Origin: JAXHTH01 sp034211115
Lineage (GTDB): Bacteria; Planctomycetota; Phycisphaerae; Phycisphaerales; SM1A02
Assembly: GCA_034211115.1 (NCBI GenBank)
Contig: JAXHTH010000022.1
Span: 1-10,897 of the forward strand
Length of the DNA: 10,897 nt
Reading direction: 5' to 3'
Shown here: in pieces, positions 1 through 6,063 of the stretch
Numbering within the stretch: the first letter of the stretch is position 1
Layout of the letters: each line of letters starts with the position of its first letter
Translations under genes and position numbers: made by a program
The notes under the pieces: model-generated
Seen by the model: only the letters and a program-made list of their open reading frames with translations
What the model was told of the DNA's origin: nothing
The model's database searches: none

Positions 1-181
1 GGTGGCTGGCGAAGCGCAGGGTTTCGCCGGCGGCGTGACCGAAGAGCGTCCACGCCGTCCCGCTGAGGGCGAGGCGCTTCAGCGAGGGCGGGGCGGCGGC
101 CCGGACCGGGGCGACGACGGCCCCGTCCGATAGACGCGGATCGACCGCCCCGGCCGGCGTGACGGCGCTGCTCGTGCTCAT
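1..181 (-). CDS. N-terminus of a putative polysaccharide flippase (MOP superfamily), truncated by the window edge
   Basis: Reading leftward from an ATG at 181 gives 60 codons with no stop before the edge: MSTSSAVTPAGAVDPRLSDG followed by an Ala/Val-rich linker, then SLKRLALSGTAWTLFGHAAG and ETLRFASH. After a roughly 33-residue variable leader, the pattern Lys-Arg-x-Ala-Leu-x-Gly-x-Ala-Trp-Thr-Leu-x-Gly is what begins the first membrane segment of Wzx-like O-antigen/exopolysaccharide flippases, which move lipid-linked sugars across the inner membrane. Only this first segment is visible, so the family call rests on one motif. There is no clear Shine-Dalgarno; an alternative ATG at 191 is in another frame and gives an arginine-rich product. 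It lies 99 bases downstream of the beta-helix gene on the same strand, so the two could share a transcript. Existence of the gene is likely; its function is moderately supported. Confidence 0.55.
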   Translation of the reverse strand, partial: MSTSSAVTPAGAVDPRLSDGAVVAPVRAAAPPSLKRLALSGTAWTLFGHAAGETLRFASH

Positions 182-280
182 CAACGCGCATATCGGCTCG
201 TTGCGGGGGCCGCGACGCGCCGGCTGCCCGATCGCGCCTCGCCGGGCGCGGCCGCGCCGGTGCAACCGGTTTCGTCATCC

Positions 281-2182
281 TTATTGGGGCACTTCCACCG
301 CGCCGGCGGTCCAGCCTCCGTCGGCGGGGCGCGGCGCGCCGGTGAGGTCCGTGAACACCCCCGGCACGCGCGCCGCGTGCCCTTCGGCGCCGCTGCCCAC
401 GGCCGGCCGATAGTCATCGTCCAGCGTGACGTTCTCGTAGGCCTCGGCCCGCGTTCTTCCGCAGGCGGCCCATTCGGCAATGTCCTTGCATCCCTCAAGG
501 TTCGCCCAGTACGGCCAGAGGTAGTGGTAGACGTCTTCGCCCCAGTCGCAGCCGGCGGGGATGGGCCAGAGGTTGTGGCCGATCTGCACGAAGCCGGACA
601 GATCCTCGTCGAGAATGAACAGGATCGCCTTCTGGTAATCGCCCGTGATGAGCTCCGGCGCGATGAAGAGATTGTTGGCGATGTGAAGCGATTCCGTATC
701 GGTCCCGCAGCGGACGAAACGCCCGCACGTGCCGGGGCAGATCCCCGTGTTGTTGAAGATGCGCAGATCGACGGTGGTGCGCTGCTTCGTCTCGCTGTAG
801 CCGCGCACGGCGATGGTTGAATTGCCCGCGATGGAAATGACGTTGTTGCGGAGAATCACGTGCTCGGCGCCGTGTTCGACCTCGACCGCCGCGGTCTCGG
901 GGAAGCCGACCTTGTCGATGATGTTGCGTTCCGCGACGCAGTGGCGAAACCGATCGCTCGGCGCGCCGCCGCCGTCGGTGTGATCGGGCCCGATGGTCAG
1001 GCGACCGTCGGACATCGTGTTGCCGGTGATCCAGGCGTACTCGCCGAGCATGGCCCACAGGCAGCGCTTGGGCGAGTTGGTCAGCTCGTTGTCGGCGATG
1101 AGGACGCGATGAATCCCGCCGAAGCGGATGTTGTGCTCGTGCGTCGAGCCGAGGACGACGTTCCCCAGGTGCGTGTGATCCCATCCCTCGCCCCAGAGGT
1201 AATAGGCGCGCAGGCCGGTGGCGACGTTGTCGCAGGACAGCACGCCGCGCGGCTGGCGATTGCAGTTGAGGGCGTCGGTGACGTGCCCGAACGAGCAGCG
1301 GCGAACGGTGATGTTCTCTCCGCCCACGAAGATGGCGGTGCAGATGTCGCGATCGGGATAGCCGGCGTACTTGGAGGTGAAATGCACATCCTCGATGAGG
1401 GCCGCGGCGCACTGATCGGCGCTGAGGGGAAGGATGGCGCCGCCGTCGATGCCGCCCACCCAGCACAGTTCGGGACGATCGCCCTCGCCCCAGGCGCCGA
1501 GAGCCCAGTTGCGCCGCGCGATCGAAGACGGGGCGCCGGGGACGCCGAACCGGTCGCCGCGGCGCAGCAGCACGACCATGTCATCCTCGAGCAGCTCCAT
1601 CGCGCGGGCGAAGGTGCGGATCGGCGCGGCCGGCGATTGCCCGTCGTTGTTGTCGTTCCCGTCGCCGGCGACGTAAAGCCGGGGGCGGGTATCCGGGAAG
1701 ACGGTGATCGGAGCGGTGAGCTCGGCCTGCCGCCCACACTCGTTGGTGATGCACAGCGTGACCGTGTACTGCCCGGGTTCGTCGTAGACGTGTGCGGCGT
1801 TGAAGCCGACGAGTTCGTTGTAGGCGCTGCCCGCGTCCCCGAAGTCCCATTCGTAGTGCGCCGTGAGCGGGTCGCCGACGCCGAGGTCCGAGTCCAAAGC
1901 GTGCACGTGCACGGTAAACGGGGCGACGCCCGCGCCGTCGAGCAGCGTGAGGACGGGAATGGGTGCGGGGGCGTCGGGATCGCCCCAGGAGAGGGTCTGC
2001 TCCTCATCGGCCTGGCTGCCGTTGTCCCCCCCGCCCTCGTGGGGCATGGCCGGGGCGAGGGCCAGGAGCGAGACCTGCGAACGAGCCGGGCCCGGCGGGC
2101 CGGCGTCGACGACGACGGCCAGCACCGGCGCCAGCAGCAACAGCCCGCCGAGTATGCAGCGCACCCTGAGACGATCGGACAT
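281..2182 (-). CDS. Secreted PKD-domain and right-handed parallel beta-helix protein
   Basis: A 633-residue protein starting at the ATG at 2182, preceded by GGAGG about nine bases upstream. Residues 1-28 form a signal peptide (basic MSDRLRVR, then a Leu/Val-rich core). Residues about 75-163 are a PKD (Ig-like) domain with the hallmark YEWDFGD at 110-116 and HVYDEPGQYTVTL at 131-143. From about residue 167 (RLYVAGDGNDNNDGQ) to the C-terminus it reads as a pectate-lyase-like beta-helix: short repeated rungs such as NITVRRCSF, VLIADNELT, AEHVILRNNVIS and LRIFNNTG. The end, DLTGAPRPADGGWTAGAVEV, is typical of such proteins. Many members bind or cleave polysaccharides outside the cell, but I cannot identify catalytic residues, so the substrate is unknown. 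Twelve or more cysteines suggest disulfides in an exported protein. Unlike the protein at 9926-10897 it has no dockerin-like tail. Confidence 0.88.
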   Translation of the reverse strand: MSDRLRVRCILGGLLLLAPVLAVVVDAGPPGPARSQVSLLALAPAMPHEGGGDNGSQADEEQTLSWGDPDAPAPIPVLTLLDGAGVAPFTVHVHALDSDLGVGDPLTAHYEWDFGDAGSAYNELVGFNAAHVYDEPGQYTVTLCITNECGRQAELTAPITVFPDTRPRLYVAGDGNDNNDGQSPAAPIRTFARAMELLEDDMVVLLRRGDRFGVPGAPSSIARRNWALGAWGEGDRPELCWVGGIDGGAILPLSADQCAAALIEDVHFTSKYAGYPDRDICTAIFVGGENITVRRCSFGHVTDALNCNRQPRGVLSCDNVATGLRAYYLWGEGWDHTHLGNVVLGSTHEHNIRFGGIHRVLIADNELTNSPKRCLWAMLGEYAWITGNTMSDGRLTIGPDHTDGGGAPSDRFRHCVAERNIIDKVGFPETAAVEVEHGAEHVILRNNVISIAGNSTIAVRGYSETKQRTTVDLRIFNNTGICPGTCGRFVRCGTDTESLHIANNLFIAPELITGDYQKAILFILDEDLSGFVQIGHNLWPIPAGCDWGEDVYHYLWPYWANLEGCKDIAEWAACGRTRAEAYENVTLDDDYRPAVGSGAEGHAARVPGVFTDLTGAPRPADGGWTAGAVEVPQ

Positions 2183-2519
2183 GGACCCTTACCTCCACTC
2201 GCCGGGCGGCCCCTCCGGGCCGCGGCCCATTGGTGTATCGTCGAGAAGGCGGCCGCGGACCGCAACCGCAAATCGGGGTAGAGACAAAATCCGCCTTCCG
2301 CATGGTCTGCGGGCCTGGCACAGGCCGCCTGATCGGGACGAACGGCCCCGCGGGGCGGCCGATTGCGCCGCGTCGGGGGCGGGCCAAGGAATTGGACAAG
2401 ATAATCCAATTCCCCCGCGCACACGCCCTAAACCTGTGCTACCATTCTGCGCCTCGTAATTGAGACGCGATCTCAGGACCTCCCCGTCCACCGGAGCGTC
2501 CGGAGTCAGGAGCGAGCGC
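2183..2519. promoter_or_regulatory. Divergent intergenic region between the beta-helix gene and feoA
   Basis: These 337 bases separate two divergently transcribed genes and must hold both promoters. The clear elements are the perfect inverted repeat at 2388-2413 (listed separately), a small hairpin at 2312-2326 (GGCCTG, loop GCA, CAGGCC), and the feoA Shine-Dalgarno at 2508-2512. For the minus-strand gene, GATACA-like and TTGCGG-like boxes exist near 2230-2265, but their spacing is poor, so I do not call a promoter. I see no convincing coding sequence in this stretch; open frames here are high-GC shadows. Confidence 0.5.
2388..2413. promoter_or_regulatory. Candidate operator of the feo operon: perfect 9-bp inverted repeat
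   Basis: GGAATTGGA (2388-2396), an 8-base spacer, then TCCAATTCC (2405-2413) form a perfect palindrome. It is unusually AT-rich for this neighbourhood and lies about 107 bases before the feoA start. The spacer and first base of the right arm contain GATAAT (2400-2405), a close match to a -10 box, so a dimeric repressor bound here would cover the promoter. In other bacteria feo genes are repressed by iron-loaded Fur or by DtxR-family regulators. The sequence does not match the Fur or DtxR consensus well enough for me to name the regulator. The repeat is seen directly; its role is inferred. Confidence 0.55.
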
Positions 2520-2840
2520 GTGGTGTCGGAACACAACACCAGCATCCTCGAGAACCACCCCCCGGCCGTCCCGCTCTGCGAGCTTCGGGAAGGCGACTGC
2601 GGGATGGTCTGCGCCCTGCACGAATGCCCTCACCGCGGTCGCGGCGGGCGTTGTCACAAGCATTGCTGCCGCTGCGAGGAATGTGAACTGCTCCGCGCGA
2701 TGGGCGTGACCGAACACTGCCGGCTGCGCATGTGCCGGCGCGGCCGGCGATGTATCGTGCAGGTGAACGCCACGCGACTGGGCATCTCCAACGCGATCGC
2801 GCGGAACATTCTCGTGTCGCCGATCGCGAGCAAACCGTAG
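2520..2840 (+). CDS. feoA: FeoA-family ferrous iron transport protein with a cysteine-rich insertion
   Basis: A 106-residue protein from GTG at 2520, chosen because AGGAG at 2508-2512 sits seven bases upstream; the GTG at 2523 is the only close rival. The frame is open further upstream but without a ribosome site. The FeoA fold is visible as LCELREGDCGMVCAL (19-33), then ELLRAMGVTEHCRLRM (56-71) and a C-terminal strand ending at NILVSP (96-101). FeoA is a small cytoplasmic SH3-like partner of FeoB. What is odd is a stretch of about 20 residues (34-55) between strands, with Cys36, His38, Cys45, His46, His48, Cys49, Cys50, Cys52 and Cys55. With Cys20, 27, 31, 67, 72 and 78 this gives twelve cysteines in all. 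That composition suggests metal or Fe-S binding, or redox sensing; this is inference. It is 26 bases upstream of feoB. Confidence 0.82.
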   Translation: MVSEHNTSILENHPPAVPLCELREGDCGMVCALHECPHRGRGGRCHKHCCRCEECELLRAMGVTEHCRLRMCRRGRRCIVQVNATRLGISNAIARNILVSPIASKP

Positions 2841-2866
2841 TCCGAGCCCCGCCGGCCGATCACGCG

Positions 2867-4870
2867 ATGACCGCTGCGCCGAACGACGCCACCGCATCCG
2901 CGCCCGCCCACGACCCCGCCCCGGTCGCGGCCGCCCCGGCCTGCTTCGGCATGCTGGGCAATCCCAACACGGGCAAGACGACGCTGTTCAACCGCCTGTG
3001 CGGCATCCGGGCGAAGACGGCGAACTTCCCGGGCAGCACGGTCGAGGCGCGCATCGGCAACGTCACCATCGATCATCAGCTCGGGCGCATCGTCGATCTG
3101 CCCGGCGTGTACGCGCTGCACCTGGATCGTCCCGAGTCGCGGGTGTGCCGGGAGTATCTCGCGGGCGACATCTCCCTCGGCCCCCCGCCGGAGGCGGTGG
3201 TGATCGTCGCCGACGCGATGAATCTCCAGCGCAATCTCGTGTTCATCGCCCAGGCGCTGCAGGAAGGCCTGCCCGCGGTGGTGGCGGTGAACATGACGGA
3301 TCTCGCCGCCCGCGCCGGCCTGAGGATCGACACCGACGAACTGGCCGGCCGGCTCGGCTGCCCCGTCGTTTCCGTCAGCGCCCGGTCCGGGCGCGGCGTG
3401 GATCGGCTCGTGCAGGCGATGCGGCGGCCGGTGCGCAGCACGATGTCATTCCCCGACCCCCGCGATTCGCTGGGAGCGTGGAACTGGGCGGAGGAGGTGT
3501 ACGAGGACTGCGTGCATCGCGATCCCGCCCTGTCGGCGGCGAGCGATGCCCTGACCGACCGACTGGACCACGTGCTCACCCATCCCGTGCTCGGGCTGCT
3601 CGTCTTCGCGGCGGTCATGACCGGGCTGTTCTACACGATCTTCTCCCTTGCCGGCGTGCCCATGGAGCTGATCGAGCTTCTGCTCGGACGGCTGGGTGGC
3701 GCCGTCGGCGCGCTGCTGCCGCAGGGGGCTCTTCACGATCTGGTCGTGGACGGGATCATCGGCGGCATCGCCGGCACGCTCGTCTTCCTCCCCCAGATCT
3801 GCCTGCTGTTCTTCCTCATCAGCCTGCTGGAGGACACCGGCTACCTCGCGCGGGCGGCGTTCGTCCTCGATCGCATCATGCGCCGCTTCGGGCTCCCCGG
3901 GCAGGCGTTCGTGCCTCTGCTGTCGGCCCACGCGTGCGCGATCCCCGCCATCATGTCGGCGCGACTGATTCCCGATCGGCGTGATCGCCTGGCCACGGTA
4001 CTGGTGGCCCCGTTCCTGAGCTGCTCGGCGCGCCTGCCCGTCTACGTATTGCTGGTGGGGATCCTGTTCGGCGATCGACCGCTGGCGGCGGGACTGGCCT
4101 TCGCCGGCTGCTACGTGCTGGGAGCGACGGCGGCGCTGCTCACCGCCCTGCTGGCACGGCACACGGTCCTTCGCGGACCGTCGCGGCCGATGGTCCTCGA
4201 ACTGCCCACCTACAAGATCCCTTCGCTGCGCACCGCCCTGCTCGTGATGGTCGACCGGGGATGGTTGTTCCTGCGCAAAGCGGGCACGGTGATTCTGGGC
4301 ATCTGCATCGTCCTCTGGTGGCTCAGCGCGTATCCGAAGGCGCCCGAGCCGTCCGAGGCGACCGCGCTTCGCGACCGGGGCGAGGCGCTGATCGACTCCG
4401 AACCGCAGGAGGCGAGGGCGATGATCGAAGAGGCGGATCAGATCGCGACCGAGCACGCGCTGGCCCACAGCTTCGCCGGTCGTATCGGCCACGGCGTGGC
4501 GCCGCTGTTCGAGCCCATCGGGCTCAACTGGCAGTTGACGGTGGGCGTCATCACCAGCTTCGCGGCGCGCGAGGTCTTCGTCTCGACCCTTTCGGTGCTC
4601 TTCGCCGGCGCCGACGACGTGGAGGATGCGGCGGTGCTGGAGCGGATACGCAGCGCGAAGCGCGAGGACGGATCGCCGCTCTTCACGACGGCGACGGCGG
4701 CGAGCCTGCTCGTGTTCTTCGTCCTCGCCATGCAGTGCCTGCCCACGCTGGCGGTGACCGCGCGCGAGGCCGGCGGCTGGCGCTGGGCGCTTCTGCAACT
4801 GGGCTACATGAGCGGCGTGGCCTACCTCGCCGCCTTCATCACCTATCTGAGCCTGGGAGGCGGCGGCTGA
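2867..4870 (+). CDS. feoB: Ferrous iron transport protein FeoB (GTPase/permease)
   Basis: A 667-residue inner-membrane protein that imports Fe2+. The N-terminal G domain has G1 GNPNTGKTT (31-39), G2 around FPGSTVE (54-60), G3 DLPG (77-80), G4 NMTD (142-145, usually NMID or NKxD) and G5 SAR (171-173). The first Gate domain follows from about residue 245 (hydrophobic LGLLVFAAVMTGLFYTIFSL), then the FeoB C-terminal and second Gate regions. Cysteines in the conserved motifs HACAIPAI (Cys357), PFLSCSARLPVY (Cys386) and AMQCLPTLAVTARE (Cys624) are all kept; these motifs have been proposed to line the pore in other FeoBs. An acidic soluble loop (about 485-530) splits the second Gate region. The ATG at 2867 is the first in frame after the feoA stop; it lacks a clear Shine-Dalgarno, so translation may depend on coupling to feoA. 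The frame is open back to 2732, but that part overlaps feoA and looks spurious. Confidence 0.96.
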   Translation: MTAAPNDATASAPAHDPAPVAAAPACFGMLGNPNTGKTTLFNRLCGIRAKTANFPGSTVEARIGNVTIDHQLGRIVDLPGVYALHLDRPESRVCREYLAGDISLGPPPEAVVIVADAMNLQRNLVFIAQALQEGLPAVVAVNMTDLAARAGLRIDTDELAGRLGCPVVSVSARSGRGVDRLVQAMRRPVRSTMSFPDPRDSLGAWNWAEEVYEDCVHRDPALSAASDALTDRLDHVLTHPVLGLLVFAAVMTGLFYTIFSLAGVPMELIELLLGRLGGAVGALLPQGALHDLVVDGIIGGIAGTLVFLPQICLLFFLISLLEDTGYLARAAFVLDRIMRRFGLPGQAFVPLLSAHACAIPAIMSARLIPDRRDRLATVLVAPFLSCSARLPVYVLLVGILFGDRPLAAGLAFAGCYVLGATAALLTALLARHTVLRGPSRPMVLELPTYKIPSLRTALLVMVDRGWLFLRKAGTVILGICIVLWWLSAYPKAPEPSEATALRDRGEALIDSEPQEARAMIEEADQIATEHALAHSFAGRIGHGVAPLFEPIGLNWQLTVGVITSFAAREVFVSTLSVLFAGADDVEDAAVLERIRSAKREDGSPLFTTATAASLLVFFVLAMQCLPTLAVTAREAGGWRWALLQLGYMSGVAYLAAFITYLSLGGGG

Positions 4871-4871
4871 C

Positions 4872-5021
4872 ATGCCCTTCCGAGACTGGCAATTCTGGCT
4901 CGTCACCGCCCTGATGGCCCTCAGCGCCTGGCGCCTGGCCCGTCTGTTCATCCCGACAAGGCGGTCACGCAGGACAAAGGGCAAGCGCGCCACGCTGACG
5001 ATCGAGGGAGGGTCGCTGTGA
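4872..5021 (+). CDS. Small single-span membrane protein encoded after feoB
   Basis: This ORF of 49 codons begins one base after the feoB stop (TGA, C, ATG). It starts MPFRDWQFWLVTALMALSAW, one hydrophobic segment (about residues 6-27), then a strongly basic stretch RRSRRTKGKR (31-40) and the tail ATLTIEGGSL. By the positive-inside rule the basic tail would face the cytoplasm. Its position is that of the short membrane proteins that often follow feoB (FeoC-like or FeoB-associated small proteins), but it has no cysteine, unlike the FeoB-associated Cys-rich family. Tight spacing and a clear membrane-plus-tail architecture make a real gene likely. A role as a FeoB accessory subunit is inferred from position alone. 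Confidence 0.72.
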   Translation: MPFRDWQFWLVTALMALSAWRLARLFIPTRRSRRTKGKRATLTIEGGSL

Positions 5022-5224
5022 TGTCGGACGTCCTCGCTGAGACGGTGGGGACGGACATCGCCCCCGCCCCCTGCGCGCGGGAGGTCGGGGCCGCCCGGCT
5101 GCGTGACGCACGGCCGGGCGGCCGTGCCACCGCGCTGCTCCCGCCGGCGCGGAGTGCTGTGGCACATGCTCCTGAGAGGGGTGTCAGAACCGCTTGTGCA
5201 CGGGTCGGTCGGCGGGGGGCTTGA
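5021..5224 (+). CDS. Doubtful small ORF overlapping the end of the feo operon
   Basis: An ATG at 5021 overlaps the stop of the preceding gene (TGATG), with the purine-rich GAGGGAGG about ten bases upstream, a layout typical of translational coupling. The 67-codon product begins MSDVLAETVGTDIAPAPCAR and then becomes a low-complexity Arg/Ala/Gly sequence. The frame runs through the strong hairpin at 5089-5123 and ends 41 bases inside the convergent ispD gene. I recognise no family. The start signals favour translation, while the composition, the hairpin and the overlap favour a chance frame or a decayed gene end. Confidence 0.22.
   Translation: MSDVLAETVGTDIAPAPCAREVGAARLRDARPGGRATALLPPARSAVAHAPERGVRTACARVGRRGA
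5089..5123. terminator. Strong GC hairpin between the convergent feo operon and ispD
   Basis: GGCCGCCCGGC (5089-5099) pairs perfectly with GCCGGGCGGCC (5113-5123). The loop itself can pair TGCGT (5100-5104) with ACGCA (5106-5110), leaving a 2-base bulge, so the whole element folds into one long stem. It lies 67 bases after the last confident feo gene and 60 bases past the ispD stop on the other strand, an expected place for a bidirectional terminator. No T-run follows on either strand, so if it stops transcription it is not a textbook intrinsic terminator. Confidence 0.5.
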
Positions 5225-5984
5225 CGCCCATCACCGCCCGCATCAGCTTCAGATCCGCCGGCGTGGTGACCTTGAAGTTGCGCACGTCCCCCTCCACCGC
5301 GTGCACCGGCTCGCCCAGCCGCTCGACGAGCGAGGCGTCATCCGTAACGCCTGAGAGATCGTCGGCCGCGTAGGCGCGGCGCAGCAGATCGGCGCGGAAG
5401 ACCTGCGGCGTCTGGATCTCCACCAGGTTCTCCCGATCGATGGTCTCGACGACCTGGCGGGCCTTGACCGTCGCCTTGCCGACATCGCCGAGGATGGCAT
5501 CGGCGATGGCATCGTCTTCCTCGGGCGTGATCTCCTCCACGTCCGCGGAAAGGCGCTTGATGGTCGCGTTGATCTCGAGTGCGGGGACGACGGCGTCGAG
5601 CACTTCCGCGGCCTCGAAGACGCGATCGAGCAGCGCCTTGTCGGCGCCGGGCCGGGCCGCGTCATGAACGGCGATGTGCGTGACATCCTCCGGGACGTTC
5701 TCCAGGGCCGCCTTCACCGTCTCCCAGCGATGGGTCGTTCCGCCGGGCACGACGGCCGCGCCGTGAAAGCCCAGGGTGGCTCCGTAGCGCTCGCGAAAGG
5801 CGTTGTATTCCTCCGGCGGCTCGGGCGGGCCGGCCACGATGATCTTCCGCACCTCATCGCGCTTGGCGAACAGCTCGACGGTCCGGATGAGCAGGGCCCG
5901 GCCGCCCAGGTCCTGGGCGAGCTTGTCGGACTCGCCGAAGCGTCGGCTCCGGCCCGCGGCGGGGATGATCACGCACACGTTCAT
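5184..5984 (-). CDS. ispD: 2-C-methyl-D-erythritol 4-phosphate cytidylyltransferase (IspD)
   Basis: A 266-residue cytosolic enzyme of the non-mevalonate isoprenoid pathway; it joins CTP and methylerythritol phosphate to give CDP-methylerythritol. Family signatures are present: nucleotide-binding PAAGRSRRFG (8-17) with Lys21, GGTTHRWETV (81-90, usually GGxxRxxSV), VHDAARP (106-112), Thr141 in NATIKR, Arg184 in TIDR, TPQVF (192-196), TDDASL (214-219) and NFKVTTPADL (236-245). The start ATG at 5984 has AGGGAG eight bases upstream. It is longer than the usual 230 or so residues because about 26 acidic residues are inserted between NATIKR and TIDR (around 145-181). It is the last gene of the minus-strand set beginning at 7994, 79 bases after the FapA-like gene. 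The stand-alone form, without fused IspF, is the common one. Confidence 0.93.
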   Translation of the reverse strand: MNVCVIIPAAGRSRRFGESDKLAQDLGGRALLIRTVELFAKRDEVRKIIVAGPPEPPEEYNAFRERYGATLGFHGAAVVPGGTTHRWETVKAALENVPEDVTHIAVHDAARPGADKALLDRVFEAAEVLDAVVPALEINATIKRLSADVEEITPEEDDAIADAILGDVGKATVKARQVVETIDRENLVEIQTPQVFRADLLRRAYAADDLSGVTDDASLVERLGEPVHAVEGDVRNFKVTTPADLKLMRAVMGVKPPADRPVHKRF

Positions 5985-6063
5985 CGACAGACTCCCTTTC
6001 GGCAGAAGTCGTCAATGGTAGTGTGTGCGGCGAGGCCCGGGCGGGATCAGCGGCCGCGGTGGC

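Noticed and set aside
245..258. 14-bp perfect palindrome GGCGCGGCCGCGCC after the beta-helix gene
   Set aside because: Could help termination, but there is no T-run and short all-GC palindromes are expected by chance at this base composition.
860..2281. Long plus-strand open frame (473 residues)
   Set aside because: It is antisense to the PKD/beta-helix gene. Its composition (Ala/Gly/Val/Asp/Arg, no domain) is that of a GC-rich shadow frame, and the minus-strand protein has a signal peptide and clear domains.
1081..2424. Minus-strand open frame (447 residues) overlapping the beta-helix gene
   Set aside because: Same strand, different frame; Ser/Pro/Arg/Thr low-complexity product with no motif.
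2732..2866. N-terminal extension of feoB by 45 residues
   Set aside because: It would overlap most of the last third of feoA in another frame, is Arg/Ala-rich, and has no ribosome site; the G domain is complete without it.
3446..5167. Minus-strand open frame (573 residues) across feoB
   Set aside because: Gln/Arg/Glu-rich shadow of feoB, whose motifs on the plus strand are unmistakable.
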